Of a DNA stretch of 64,000 nt, positions 24,858-34,522 are shown piece after piece. Every line of letters starts with the position of its first letter. The first letter of the stretch is position 1. Made by a program: the position numbers and the translations under genes. Origin of the DNA: DASRQK01 sp964436635 (lineage in GTDB: Bacteria; Bacteroidota; Bacteroidia; Sphingobacteriales; Sphingobacteriaceae); NCBI GenBank assembly GCA_964436635.1, contig CAYTDM010000009.1, forward strand, positions 8,888 through 72,887, written 5' to 3'. The notes under the pieces were generated by a model, which ran no database searches, was not told the origin of the DNA, and saw nothing but the letters and a program-made list of their open reading frames with translations.

Positions 24858-25553
24858 ATGTTCAAAATGCGTTCTAATTTTATCGGAATATTCTTATTTT
24901 TTATTTGCGCTTTAGGCGCCAATGCCCAATCGAATAATGGCCAATCGAATAATGCTCAGGCGGCTATCTCTGAAGATTTGCTAACGCAACATCATGAGGA
25001 AATAAACAACTTTTGGCAGGATCGATTTGATAAATTATTAGCAGATTCAACTTTTGCGTTGAATGAAGAAGATCGATCTTATTTGTCTTTTTTTGCACCA
25101 AATTATGCTTATCAAGTAGAAGCGTCTGTCCAACTTCTCTTCGGAGAAACACCTTTTCAAATGCCTACCTATGCAGGCACGACTTCAGAGTATATTCGAT
25201 ATGCGATCGCAACCTTTAAAGCGCCGACTGGAGAAGAAGTGTCTTTAACCTTATATAGAAGTACTCGATTATTTAACGATCCAAATTATAAAGATTATTT
25301 ATTTGTTCCCTATTTAGACAGTACAAATGGTGAACAAACCTATGGTGGGGGCCGTTATTTAGATCTTTCTATCTCATCCATTCAAAATGGGAAACTCACT
25401 ATTGATTTTAATAAATCCTATAATCCCTTGTGTGCTTACAGTACGGGATATCGCTGTCCAATTCCTCCAGCAGACAATCATTTAAGTATTCCTATTTATG
25501 CCGGGGAATTAAAATATACAGGAGAAATTAAAGCTCGTCCAGCAGTAAATTAA
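24858..25553 (+). CDS. Exported DUF1684-family protein
   Basis: 231 residues with an N-terminal signal peptide (FIGIFLFFICALGANAQ). Immediately after it is a short low-complexity repeat (SNNGQSNNAQ, from a duplicated 15-bp stretch at about 24927-24956). The rest matches DUF1684: FAPNYAYQVEASVQLLFGETPFQMPTY, a GEEVSLTLYRS beta segment, GGGRYLDLSI and the conserved NPLCAYSTGYRCPIPPADN end with a CxxC-like spacing of seven. No enzymatic function is established for the family. A TAGTTTTG -7-like box is at 24814-24821. Confidence 0.85.
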   Translation: MFKMRSNFIGIFLFFICALGANAQSNNGQSNNAQAAISEDLLTQHHEEINNFWQDRFDKLLADSTFALNEEDRSYLSFFAPNYAYQVEASVQLLFGETPFQMPTYAGTTSEYIRYAIATFKAPTGEEVSLTLYRSTRLFNDPNYKDYLFVPYLDSTNGEQTYGGGRYLDLSISSIQNGKLTIDFNKSYNPLCAYSTGYRCPIPPADNHLSIPIYAGELKYTGEIKARPAVN

Positions 25554-25680
25554 TCAAATCCAGTGAATTGTAAGCGTTTATTTACAATCATTCTGTGCTT
25601 TAATTTTCAGCTTTAAAAAAGGATGCTTAGTTTTACTAATCATCTAATATCATTTTAACCAATCTAGCTCATTCAGCATT

Positions 25681-27843
25681 ATGAAGAAAAAATTTCTTGT
25701 ATTTAGTATGGCTATGTGTTTTTCTCTAATGGGATTTGCGCAAGCTAAAAAAACGGGTATTCAGGTTACTGACCTCCTTAAAATAAAGGATGTAAGCAGT
25801 ATTCAATTAAGTCCAACAGAAGATTTCGCCATATTTTCTGTGCGAAGTGTCGTGGATGGCGATCGCAAATGGGAGCATAACTATCAGAATCAATGGTGGA
25901 TTGTGCGTTTTGAGCCTTCAGTAACTTATCGTCCGTTAACTTCTGGGAAAGAAGGTTTTGGGCAACCAACTATTTCACCTGATGGGAAGAAAATTTTGTT
26001 TACTCGTGCTGCTGGTGGGTCTTCACAATTATTTATTATGCATTTGGATGGGGGAGACCCAATTCAATTAACCAATTTAAAAAATGGTGCTGGTTCTCCT
26101 ACTTGGAGTCCAGATGGTAAAAAAATCGTTTTTAGTTCATCTTTCTCGTTGGAGAATTTCTTGACAAATAGCGAAGTAAATCCTGGCAATTTGTTACCGA
26201 ATTATAGCCTTGAAAAGCCCGGTTTTGAAGACAATAGTCATTTGTTGCCAAACAAAGCTACCGCGAATCCAAATGGGTCAATGGATGAAATTAGAGCTTA
26301 TTTAGCTTTAAATGAGAAAGATCGTAAAGCGAAGGTAATTAATAAGCTAAGGTTTCAAGGTGAGCGTTCTGTGGCTGTTAGTTACGGTGTAAGCCAATTA
26401 TTTGTGATCGATGCCGATGGTGAAAGCAATTTAAAGCAATTAACTTATGGGTATTCTTCAGTAGGTGGTGTACAGTTTAAAGATAACAATACGATTTGGG
26501 TATCAGGAAGTAAGGATTCGAATGAAAATCCGGAAAGAGGGTCTCAATCAGCTATTTTTTCTATTGATTTAAATACAGGAAAAAAAGAAGAATTGATCAG
26601 TTTAGAAAATAATAGTGTTCGATTGAATGCCATTTCTCCAGACGGTCAAACCTATGTATATTCGAGTACCATCATGGATTCACTCGTGATTTCAAAATTA
26701 CATATCGTTACGGAACGCAATGGTAAGAAATCAGAAAGTGTGCTGGATTTAGATCGTCAAGTTTCTGGCGTTACTTTTGATCCAAGTGGACAAGAGTTGT
26801 ATTTAAACGTGTCTAGAAATGGAGGAAGCGCTTTGTATAAATACACGCTTAAAAATGGTCAAATCGACAAATTAACCAGTGATGATCTTGGAATTAATAG
26901 TTTTGCGGTAGGTAAAAACCGAATTATCTATGCGCAAACGGACATCACCAATCCATCGGAGTTATACATCGCGGATCGCAATGTTCAAAAACCTGTTCAA
27001 GTAACAGATTTTAATAGTTCTTGGTTAAAAGAAAGAGAATTAGTTCCTGTAGAAAAATACAGTTTCACCAATGAAATCGGCTTAGATATTGAGTATTGGA
27101 TTATGAAGCCTTTAAATTTTAAAGCTGGCGAGAAATATCCTTTATTATTACAGATTCATGGTGGCCCAGCGTCCATGTTTGGTCCAGGTAATGCAAGCAT
27201 GTGGCATGAATATCAATATTTTGCTGCGCAAGGTTATGGCATCGTTTACAGCAATCCAAGAGGATCAAGCGGTTATGGCGTGAAACTTTTACAAGGTAAT
27301 TACCGCGATTGGGGGAATGGTCCTATGCGCGATGTGTTGACTGCCGTGGATAAAACAGTGGAACAAGGTTGGGTAGACACGAAGAAATTATTAATCACTG
27401 GTGGATCTTATGCTGGGTATTTAACCAATTGGATCATTAGCCATGACCATCGTTTCTTGGCGGCGAGTGCACAACGTGGCGTGTACCATTTAACGACTTT
27501 CTTTGGAGAAGGAAATGCGTCGAGTTTAGTGCCAAGGTATTTTGGCGGGTATCCTTGGGAGCCTGAAGTAAGAAAGATTTTAGAAGAACAATCTCCATAT
27601 AATTATGTAGATAAAATTCAAACGCCTTTCTTAATTTTCCATGGAGAAGTGGATTTAAGGACTGGGGTTATCCAAAGTGAGATGCTTTATAAGAGTTTAA
27701 AACAATTGGGCAAACCAGTTGAATACGTGCGTCATCCAAATGGAGACCATGAGTTAACTCGTTCGGGCGATAACCGTCAACGCATTGATCAAATGTTAAG
27801 AACCTATGAATTCTTTGAACGGTACATTAAGAGTGCTAAATAG
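25681..27843 (+). CDS. Exported S9-family serine peptidase
   Basis: 720 residues: signal peptide (LVFSMAMCFSLMGFAQ), a beta-propeller of WD40/TolB-like repeats (ISPDGKKILFTRA, WSPDGKKIVFSS) to about residue 440, then an alpha/beta-hydrolase domain. The nucleophile lies in GGSYAGY (Ser near 576), the acid in HGEVDLRTG (Asp near 657) and the base in NGDHELT (His near 690). The oxyanion-hole motif HGGPASMFG is present. This is the acylaminoacyl/dipeptidyl-peptidase group used by Bacteroidota to degrade oligopeptides in the periplasm. A strong terminator follows. Confidence 0.93.
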   Translation: MKKKFLVFSMAMCFSLMGFAQAKKTGIQVTDLLKIKDVSSIQLSPTEDFAIFSVRSVVDGDRKWEHNYQNQWWIVRFEPSVTYRPLTSGKEGFGQPTISPDGKKILFTRAAGGSSQLFIMHLDGGDPIQLTNLKNGAGSPTWSPDGKKIVFSSSFSLENFLTNSEVNPGNLLPNYSLEKPGFEDNSHLLPNKATANPNGSMDEIRAYLALNEKDRKAKVINKLRFQGERSVAVSYGVSQLFVIDADGESNLKQLTYGYSSVGGVQFKDNNTIWVSGSKDSNENPERGSQSAIFSIDLNTGKKEELISLENNSVRLNAISPDGQTYVYSSTIMDSLVISKLHIVTERNGKKSESVLDLDRQVSGVTFDPSGQELYLNVSRNGGSALYKYTLKNGQIDKLTSDDLGINSFAVGKNRIIYAQTDITNPSELYIADRNVQKPVQVTDFNSSWLKERELVPVEKYSFTNEIGLDIEYWIMKPLNFKAGEKYPLLLQIHGGPASMFGPGNASMWHEYQYFAAQGYGIVYSNPRGSSGYGVKLLQGNYRDWGNGPMRDVLTAVDKTVEQGWVDTKKLLITGGSYAGYLTNWIISHDHRFLAASAQRGVYHLTTFFGEGNASSLVPRYFGGYPWEPEVRKILEEQSPYNYVDKIQTPFLIFHGEVDLRTGVIQSEMLYKSLKQLGKPVEYVRHPNGDHELTRSGDNRQRIDQMLRTYEFFERYIKSAK

Positions 27844-27868
27844 GATTAGATTAATCAGATTGAATACA

Positions 27869-27905
27869 AAAAAAGCTGGTCAATACTCTTGACCAGCTTT
27901 TTCTT
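27869..27905 (+). terminator. Intrinsic terminator after the S9 peptidase
   Basis: AAAAGCTGGTCAA (27871-27883) pairs perfectly with TTGACCAGCTTTT (27889-27901) around a 5-nt loop, followed by T-rich DNA. The A tract on the other side makes it usable for the leftward metQ transcript ending at 27991. Confidence 0.9.
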
Positions 27906-27990
27906 TTATAGTTATAACACTTCAGATCATTTGGATCTGTTTACTTAATAATTTTTGTTCTATCTAGCGTTTTTTTTGCGCAGTTTTCAA

Positions 27991-28809
27991 TTACCAACCT
28001 TTAATCGCACTTCCTTTAAATTCACGTTCAGCAGCTGCGGCTACTTCTTCGGATTGATAGGCTTGAACAAACTTCTTAATTTTCTCCTCGTGTTGATTGT
28101 CTTCACGGGCCACCACCAAATTCACGTAGGGCGATTCTTTATCTTCCACAAATAATCCATCGCGACTAGCGATTAATCCAATAGGTGTAGCAAAAGTATT
28201 GTTGATGATCGCAATGGTCACGTTTTTGTCATCCAGCGCTCTTGGCAATTGAGGTGCTTCCAATTCCATGATTTTTAAGTTTAATGGGTTAGAAACGATG
28301 TCATTGACCGTTGGCAACAAACCAACATCCTCTTTTAATGTAATTAATCCTGCATGCTGCATCAACAGCAATGCACGACCTCCATTCGTAGGGTCATTTG
28401 GAATTAGAATGGTGTTACCATCTGTCAATTCATCTATGGATTTGATTTTTTTAGAATACCCTGCTAATGGATAAACGAAGGTGTTTCCTACTATAGCAAA
28501 GTTATAGCCACGTTGTTTAGCTTGGACGTCTAAATACGGTTTATTTTGAAAAACATTGGCATCGAGGTCGCCTTGGTGCAATGCTTCGTTTGGCAATACA
28601 TAATCGTTAAATTGAACCAACTCGACGGTCAATCCAAATTTCTCTTCTGCAACACGTTTTGCTGTCTCAGCCAACACAAATTCTGGACCGGATTGTACTC
28701 CGACTTTGATGTGATTTGGATCGGATTCTTTCGTGTTTGAACCACAAGATGCTAAAAAAACAATGGCCGAACACAGCACATTTAATAAGGCGACTTTTTT
28801 GAAATTCAT
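27991..28809 (-). CDS. metQ: D/L-methionine ABC transporter substrate-binding lipoprotein
   Basis: NlpA/MetQ family lipoprotein, lipobox LASC with the cysteine near residue 22. Typical segments: IKVGVQSGPE, LVQFNDYVLPNEALHQGDLDANVFQNKPYLD and IPNDPTNGGRALLLMQ. 272 residues. Last gene of metNIQ. No SAM or T-box leader is found upstream of the operon. Confidence 0.93.
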   Translation of the reverse strand: MNFKKVALLNVLCSAIVFLASCGSNTKESDPNHIKVGVQSGPEFVLAETAKRVAEEKFGLTVELVQFNDYVLPNEALHQGDLDANVFQNKPYLDVQAKQRGYNFAIVGNTFVYPLAGYSKKIKSIDELTDGNTILIPNDPTNGGRALLLMQHAGLITLKEDVGLLPTVNDIVSNPLNLKIMELEAPQLPRALDDKNVTIAIINNTFATPIGLIASRDGLFVEDKESPYVNLVVAREDNQHEEKIKKFVQAYQSEEVAAAAEREFKGSAIKGW

Positions 28810-28875
28810 TGTTATATATATTATTTAAGAAGTTTAAATCATTAAAATTAGATGTAAAGGTAGAATATTAGCTCT

Positions 28876-29532
28876 TTATTTTCGGTGATCTACTTTTTTC
28901 GAGACAAAATCGCTGATGTATTGAATGAAAAACACAAATAAGACTAATAAGACCAAGACGGTATTCATCACGATCACATCGTAACCCACATATCCATATT
29001 GATAGCCGATTTGTCCCAAACCACCCGCACCGACTGCTCCACCCATGGCTGAATACCCTACTAATGAAATCAAGGTGATACTGGCACCATTGATAATCGA
29101 TGGCATGGCTTCAGGTAATAAGACTTTGGTAACGATCTGATACGGTCGTGCGCCCATGGCTCTGGCAGCCTCAATCAATCCAGCTGGCACTTCTAACAAA
29201 CTATTTTCAACCATTCTGGCAATAAATGGTGCCGCACCAATGCTTAATGGCACCAGCGCAGCTTGAACGCCAATAGATGTTCCGACCAGCATTCTGGTAA
29301 AAGGAATCATCCAAACAATCAAAATAATAAATGGGATGGCTCTAAAAATATTGACCACCACCGAAAGAACTCGGTTCATCCAAAGATTTTCCATTAATTG
29401 GCCTTTTCGAGTTAAAAAAAGCAGCACGCCAGTAGGCAAGCCTAAAAGAAAACCAAAAAAACCTGATAGAAACGTCATGATGATCGTTTCCCAAGTGCCC
29501 TTAATGAGCAAGTCAATCATTGCTTCAGACAT
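28876..29532 (-). CDS. metI: Methionine ABC transporter permease
   Basis: 218 residues with about five membrane segments. The coupling-loop region is AARAMGARPYQIVTKVLLPEAMPSI and the GYSAMGGAVGAGGLG stretch is typical of MetI. Its start overlaps the end of metN by 8 nt; metQ starts 66 nt after its stop. Confidence 0.94.
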   Translation of the reverse strand: MSEAMIDLLIKGTWETIIMTFLSGFFGFLLGLPTGVLLFLTRKGQLMENLWMNRVLSVVVNIFRAIPFIILIVWMIPFTRMLVGTSIGVQAALVPLSIGAAPFIARMVENSLLEVPAGLIEAARAMGARPYQIVTKVLLPEAMPSIINGASITLISLVGYSAMGGAVGAGGLGQIGYQYGYVGYDVIVMNTVLVLLVLFVFFIQYISDFVSKKVDHRK

Positions 29533-30556
29533 ATCCTAATTGAGTTACCCGTATTTGATGTTGTTCAAAAAATTTAATGGCTTCATCCCAAAGCTTTTCC
29601 TCTCCTAATAAAGTGACGAGCATGATTCCAAACTGAATTCCAGCTGTATGATCTAATTGAGAACTGACAATTTGAAAATCCATTCCTACCTGCCTGGACA
29701 TATTCGACAAAACCGGAGTGGAAGCGGATTGACTGGAAATTTCCAATTTTAAGAATGGCACTTTACCCGCTTCTTTTGAAGCAGTCAATCGCTCTTTGTA
29801 CATCTCAGGAATTTCTACATGCAGTGCAGAAGCGATAAACTCTTTTGCTAATGCGGTTTGAGGATTGGAAAACAATTCTCCTACGGGTCCTTGCTCGATC
29901 AATTTCCCTCCACTAATGATGGCTACTTCATCGCAAATGGATTTTACAACATCCATTTCATGTGTAATCAATAATATAGTAATCCCTAAGCGTCTATTAA
30001 TATCCTTTAATAAGGTTAAGATGGAACGAGTGGTCGCTGGATCGAGTGCACTGGTCGCTTCGTCACATAACAAAACTTTTGGATTGTTTGCTAAGGTTCT
30101 TGCTATCGCAACTCGTTGCTTCTGTCCACCCGATAGACTTGCAGGATAGTCGTTCCTTTTATCTTCTAAATCCACCAACTTTAGTAATTCCTGCACACGT
30201 TGGTTTATTTGAGTCTTGGAATAGCCTGCTAATTCTAAAGACAAGGCAATGTTTCCTGCAACTGTTCTGGATGATAGCAAATTAAAATGTTGAAAAATCA
30301 TTCCAATTTGCCTTCTTGCGTTCGCTAATTCTCTATTTGATAAAGAAAGAAGATCGGTATTGTCTACAAGCACTTTACCTGAAGTGGGTTTTTCTAATAG
30401 ATTCACACAGCGAATTAGGGTGCTTTTTCCAGCACCAGAAGCTCCAATAACACCATAAATTTTCCCTGCAGGCACAGCTAAGGAAACGTTATCTAATGCT
30501 TTAAAAGCGGTATGGTTCTTATAAAAAGTTTTACTTATGCCTTCGAGGACGATCAT
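29525..30556 (-). CDS. metN: Methionine ABC transporter ATP-binding protein
   Basis: 343 residues. Walker A GASGAGKST, signature LSGGQKQRVAIARTL, Walker B VLLCDEATSALDP, switch LITHEM. The C-terminal region from about residue 265 is a NIL (ferredoxin-like) domain, through which MetN senses intracellular methionine (transinhibition in E. coli). First gene of the metNIQ operon. ATG at 30556 is unambiguous. Confidence 0.94.
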   Translation of the reverse strand: MIVLEGISKTFYKNHTAFKALDNVSLAVPAGKIYGVIGASGAGKSTLIRCVNLLEKPTSGKVLVDNTDLLSLSNRELANARRQIGMIFQHFNLLSSRTVAGNIALSLELAGYSKTQINQRVQELLKLVDLEDKRNDYPASLSGGQKQRVAIARTLANNPKVLLCDEATSALDPATTRSILTLLKDINRRLGITILLITHEMDVVKSICDEVAIISGGKLIEQGPVGELFSNPQTALAKEFIASALHVEIPEMYKERLTASKEAGKVPFLKLEISSQSASTPVLSNMSRQVGMDFQIVSSQLDHTAGIQFGIMLVTLLGEEKLWDEAIKFFEQHQIRVTQLGYV

Positions 30557-30611
30557 CCTACAAACATATATATTTTGACACTTATCTACAAGAGATTATT
30601 CGCATAAAAAC

Positions 30612-31529
30612 CTATGATAATGCGGGCGGAGGCGGACCAGATCCAGCCGGCCTTGATTTATCTTCTGGCAACGGAATAAACACTTCATTATCAGTAGGAG
30701 GTAAGGCTATTCTACCTTGCTTCCAATCTTCTTTTGCCTGTTCGATTCGTTCCTTTCTGGAAGACACAAAATTCCACCAAATGAATCGTTCACCTAAAGG
30801 CTCACCACCTAATAAAAGTAGGGTAGTGTTTTCCAAGGCTACAATGAGAGGATCCACTCCCTTATTAAACACTAATAATTGGCCAGGACCGTACTGAAAA
30901 CCTGAAATTTCTAATCGTCCATTTACCACATACATGCCTCTTTCTTCATGGCCGGTCGGCAATGCAAAGGGGGTGTTTTTCTCAAGGTTCACGTGCATAT
31001 AAAAAAGAGGGGAATGCGTGTGAACAGCACTTTTTAAGCCATATCCTTCGCCTGCAATGAGCCGCATCCAAACTCCTTTATCCGTAAAGACAGGTAATTG
31101 ATCTGGCGTATAATTATGAAAGGTAGGATCGCATTCTTCATCTTTTTCAGGTAAAGCAACCCAGGTCTGAATCATTTCTAAACCTCCTTTTAAAGCCGAC
31201 GGGTCTTCAAACCGTTCCGAATGAGATATCCCTTTTCCGGCGGTCATCCAATTCACTTCTCCTGGGCGAATGATTTGCTCCACACCTAAACTATCGCGAT
31301 GCATCACTTGTCCACCAAATAGATACGTCACAGTAGACAGGCCAATGTGGGGGTGAGGCAATACATCGATATTATTCGGTTCTTTCCATGCCGATTCAGC
31401 CACAGGCCCGGCGTGATCCATAAAAATAAAAGGCCCAACCATTCTTTTTGATCGAAAAGGTAAAATCCTCTTCACATGCATTTCGGGTGATAATGCTGCT
31501 TTCCGTGCTTCAATAACTAATTCTAACAT
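30612..31529 (-). CDS. Pirin family protein
   Basis: 305-residue bicupin. The N-terminal cupin holds the iron-binding residues as PHPHIGLSTVTYL (two His) and HSERFED (His and Glu), and the MVGPFIFMDHAGP stretch is diagnostic. Some bacterial pirins are quercetin dioxygenases and others modulate enzymes or transcription; the sequence does not decide. The C terminus is a Pro/Gly-rich tail. It is divergent from the BASS transporter gene, whose ATG lies 38 nt away. Confidence 0.9.
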   Translation of the reverse strand: MLELVIEARKAALSPEMHVKRILPFRSKRMVGPFIFMDHAGPVAESAWKEPNNIDVLPHPHIGLSTVTYLFGGQVMHRDSLGVEQIIRPGEVNWMTAGKGISHSERFEDPSALKGGLEMIQTWVALPEKDEECDPTFHNYTPDQLPVFTDKGVWMRLIAGEGYGLKSAVHTHSPLFYMHVNLEKNTPFALPTGHEERGMYVVNGRLEISGFQYGPGQLLVFNKGVDPLIVALENTTLLLLGGEPLGERFIWWNFVSSRKERIEQAKEDWKQGRIALPPTDNEVFIPLPEDKSRPAGSGPPPPALS

Positions 31530-31566
31530 ACTTCCAGGATTTAATTATTTGATCAAAATATGAATT

Positions 31567-32526
31567 ATGAATTTTAACATAAATTTAATTACATTTGCTC
31601 ATATAACCAAATTAACCAAACTTAACCTTATTATTAATACTATTGAAGCAAGTTTTCTATCGACGGTATTATTGCCTGTAGCCTTGGCTGTCATCATGTT
31701 AGGCTTAGGACTTTCATTAACTCCAAGCGATTTTACACGCATTTTTCAACGTCCTAAAGCCATGTTTGTGGGTTCGTTTACCCAATTAGTTTTACTACCG
31801 ATTTTGGGCTTTGTGATCGCTGCAATCATGTTGGCGGATTCTCCTGAACTCGCCGTGGGTCTGATTATATTAGCGATGTGTCCTGGTGGGCCGACATCGA
31901 ATTTGATCGCACATTTAGCGGATGGCGACACCGCATTATGTCTTTCATTGACAGCCATTTCCAGCATCATTAAAATTTTCACCATTCCTATCATGGTCAA
32001 TATCGCCATTCAGCAATACATGGGTGAAAGTCAAGTTTTCCAATTAGAAGTCGTTTCATCTATTGTCAAAATATTTGCCATTACCATTGTTCCCGCATCC
32101 ATTGGTATGCTTATAAAAGCGTTTGCAGGAAAGTTTGCGTTAGCTGCGCAAAAACCAGTGAAATTATTATCTGCATTATTTTTAGTGCTGGTGATTGTGG
32201 GAACTGTTTATCAAGAACGAGACGGAATCGTTGATTTCTTTAAAGTGGCTGGACCCGCTGCATTGGTGTTGAATTTGGCTGGAATGAGCTTAGGTTATTT
32301 TATCCCTCAATTATTAAATTTAAATTTAAAACAAAGGATTACTATCAGTGTAGAAACGAGTATTCAAAACGGGACTTTAGCGATAGGAATTGCGAGTAGC
32401 CCATTAATGCTTAACAACTCTACTATGGCGATTCCTGCTGCTGTTTACAGCTTAATCATGTTTGTGACGGCGGGTATTTTTATCGCGATCGTTAAGAATA
32501 AAGCAAAAAGTGAAATCGAAGAATAG
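31567..32526 (+). CDS. Bile acid:sodium symporter (BASS) family transporter
   Basis: 319 residues with about nine to ten membrane segments. Family motifs include LGLGLSLTPSDF near the N terminus, LILAMCPGGPTSNLIAHLADGD, and the second crossover region VETSIQNGTLAIGIASSPL, whose E-xx-xQN residues bind sodium. The substrate is probably a small organic anion such as a keto acid rather than bile acids. The N terminus is unusually polar for about 20 residues, so translation may begin a few codons later. Confidence 0.88.
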   Translation: MNFNINLITFAHITKLTKLNLIINTIEASFLSTVLLPVALAVIMLGLGLSLTPSDFTRIFQRPKAMFVGSFTQLVLLPILGFVIAAIMLADSPELAVGLIILAMCPGGPTSNLIAHLADGDTALCLSLTAISSIIKIFTIPIMVNIAIQQYMGESQVFQLEVVSSIVKIFAITIVPASIGMLIKAFAGKFALAAQKPVKLLSALFLVLVIVGTVYQERDGIVDFFKVAGPAALVLNLAGMSLGYFIPQLLNLNLKQRITISVETSIQNGTLAIGIASSPLMLNNSTMAIPAAVYSLIMFVTAGIFIAIVKNKAKSEIEE

Positions 32527-32570
32527 GCTTGCATCGCTATAAACATAATAGCTATAAAAAAACGAGCTAA

Positions 32571-32607
32571 AAAAAAAGGACATTAAATGTTTTAATGTCC
32601 TTTTTTT
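32571..32607. terminator. Bidirectional terminator between the BASS gene and gapA
   Basis: A7 then GGACATTAAA (32578-32587), a 3-nt loop, TTTAATGTCC (32591-32600) and T7. Both strands end with a U tract, so it serves both convergent genes. The gapA stop codon and its last codons lie in the right arm. Confidence 0.92.
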
Positions 32608-33599
32608 ATTTGTTCTAACACATCTACTAAACGATTAGAATAGCCATATTCATTATCATACCATCCTACTACTTTGACCAACCCTCCAACGACAGAGGTT
32701 AATAAGGAATCAAAAACACAAGAATAGGTGCTGTTAATGATATCCACGGAAACGATTGGATCTTCTGTGTAGTATAAAATGCCTTTTAAAGAAGTTTTTG
32801 ACGCTTGTAGAAAAGCTTCATTAATTTCTTCGACCGAGGCTTCAGATTTCAATGTACAAGTGAAGTCTGTTAATGAACCATTTAATACTGGCACCCGAAT
32901 ACCAGCTCCTCCAAGTCGTCCGTCTAAGTGTGGGAAAACATTTGTAATGGCTTTTGCTGCCCCAGTACTGGTGGGAATGATGGATGCAGAAGCAGCGCGC
33001 GCTCTTCTTAAATCACGATGGGGTGCGTCGTGAAGATTTTGATCTCCAGTCATGCTGTGCACCGTCGTAATGTATCCATCCACGATGCCCCATTTTTCGT
33101 CTAAAATCTTCACAAGTGGGGCGACATTATTTGTCGTACAAGAGGCATTTGAAATGATATCCAAATCCGCTAAGGGTATGTGGTCATCATTTACTCCCAA
33201 TACCAGGGTAGGAATTTCACGATCTGGTGATGGGGCAGATAGTAATACCTTTTTTGCGCCAGCGATTAAATGCTTTTCGGCTAAGTCTTTAGTCAAAAAC
33301 TTTCCAGTAGACTCTATAACTACATCAATTTCGAGCTGCTCCCAAGGCAGATTTACTGGATCTTTCTCTGAATACACATGCAATCGTCTTCCGTCAATGA
33401 TCATCTTTCCAGCTTCAACTGAGATTTGTCCCGGAAAGGGGCCGTGAACCGAATCGTATTTTAACAAATGTGCGAGTGTCTCCACATCCGAAACATCGTT
33501 GATGGCGACGATTTCAACCTCTTTTAAATTTCTGTTTAAAAGATTTCTGAGGGTGTTTCTCCCGATGCGACCAAAACCATTAATTGCTACCCTTAACAT
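32592..33599 (-). CDS. gapA: Type I glyceraldehyde-3-phosphate dehydrogenase
   Basis: Central glycolytic enzyme. N-terminal NAD-binding INGFGRIGRNTLRNL, catalytic Cys in SNASCTTNNVAP, HSMTGDQNLHDAPHRDLRRARAA, and the C-terminal WYDNEYGYSNR. 335 residues. The cofactor-selecting region (VAINDVSD) has an Asp after the second beta strand, which favours NAD. A perfect -7 box TAAGTTTG (minus strand, 33616-33623) precedes the ATG by 16 nt. Confidence 0.96.
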   Translation of the reverse strand: MLRVAINGFGRIGRNTLRNLLNRNLKEVEIVAINDVSDVETLAHLLKYDSVHGPFPGQISVEAGKMIIDGRRLHVYSEKDPVNLPWEQLEIDVVIESTGKFLTKDLAEKHLIAGAKKVLLSAPSPDREIPTLVLGVNDDHIPLADLDIISNASCTTNNVAPLVKILDEKWGIVDGYITTVHSMTGDQNLHDAPHRDLRRARAASASIIPTSTGAAKAITNVFPHLDGRLGGAGIRVPVLNGSLTDFTCTLKSEASVEEINEAFLQASKTSLKGILYYTEDPIVSVDIINSTYSCVFDSLLTSVVGGLVKVVGWYDNEYGYSNRLVDVLEQIKKGH

Positions 33600-33615
33600 A
33601 TGATAATATTGTCCT

Positions 33616-33623
33616 CAAACTTA
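33616..33623 (-). promoter_or_regulatory. -7 box of gapA
   Basis: TAAGTTTG on the minus strand, a full match to TAnnTTTG, 17 nt before the gapA ATG. No clear -33 element at the expected distance. Confidence 0.45.
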
Positions 33624-33695
33624 ACAAAAATTATATAAATTCAGTATATTTACCCTATTTCAGAACACATTTTACAACAAGTTTACCTTCCGGAT

Positions 33696-34517
33696 ATGAA
33701 ATCAATAATAATAGCAAGTGATTTTTCTAATGAGGCGGATGCTGCCACTCAATACGCCATTGCGATTGCAAAAATTATAAATGTGGATGTCGTTTTGTTT
33801 CACTTACATACCATGTCTGTGCATGTGGCAAATGCGCGATTGACCCCTGCTGCAATACAAGTTAGTTTGGATCATCATCGTGAAAAAGTAGAGAAAATCG
33901 GTCGTGATTTGGCCACAAACCATCAAATAAATTGTGAAGTGGCCTGGAGAATGGGGGATTTTTATGATGAACTTCAGGACGTCATTTCAACCTATTCAGT
34001 GAGCCTGGTAGTCATGGGCATGGCAAACAAGACTTTGGAACAAGACCTCCTTGGCAATACAACTACTTCGGCTATAAACAAATTAAAAACACCTGTTTTA
34101 GCCATTCCAAACGGGGTGAAGTTTAATGGAATTAAAAACATTCTTTTTGCTTGTGACATAGACCGGGGCATTCATGCACAGGTTTTAAAGCAAGTAAAAA
34201 CATTAGCAAATGCATTTAATGCGTCTGTAGAAGTTTTTTATGTGAGTAAGGAATTATCACATATTGAGAAGAAAGCTAATGATCCTGCGTTGGTTAAATC
34301 CTTTGGTGATGAACTTAACGGGATTCAATATTACTATAAAAATGTAGCCTCGAACAGTGTTTTGCAGGCGATCGAGGACGAAATATCAGAAATAAAGGCA
34401 GATTTATTAATTATGGTGCCAAACAAATATGGTTTTTGGGGGTCTTTAGTCCACAAAAGTAAAACTCGAGCGATGGCTGCAGGGAATTCCATACCTTTAT
34501 TATCTATTCCAATTTAA
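33696..34517 (+). CDS. Tandem universal stress protein (two UspA domains)
   Basis: 273 residues: two UspA-like alpha/beta domains (about 1-140 and 145-273). The first begins MKSIIIASDFSNEADAATQYA and contains LVVMGMANK...LLGNTTTSAINK, a partial match to the ATP-binding G-2x-G-9x-G-S/T motif. The second domain is more degenerate. Such tandem USPs are common in Bacteroidota; the exact role is unknown. It is followed 5 nt later by ctlX, so a shared transcript is likely. Confidence 0.88.
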   Translation: MKSIIIASDFSNEADAATQYAIAIAKIINVDVVLFHLHTMSVHVANARLTPAAIQVSLDHHREKVEKIGRDLATNHQINCEVAWRMGDFYDELQDVISTYSVSLVVMGMANKTLEQDLLGNTTTSAINKLKTPVLAIPNGVKFNGIKNILFACDIDRGIHAQVLKQVKTLANAFNASVEVFYVSKELSHIEKKANDPALVKSFGDELNGIQYYYKNVASNSVLQAIEDEISEIKADLLIMVPNKYGFWGSLVHKSKTRAMAAGNSIPLLSIPI

Positions 34518-34522
34518 TTATC

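Noticed and set aside
30557..30611. SAM-type riboswitch upstream of metNIQ
   Set aside because: Only 55 nt separate metN from the pirin stop and no SAM-riboswitch stems can be drawn.
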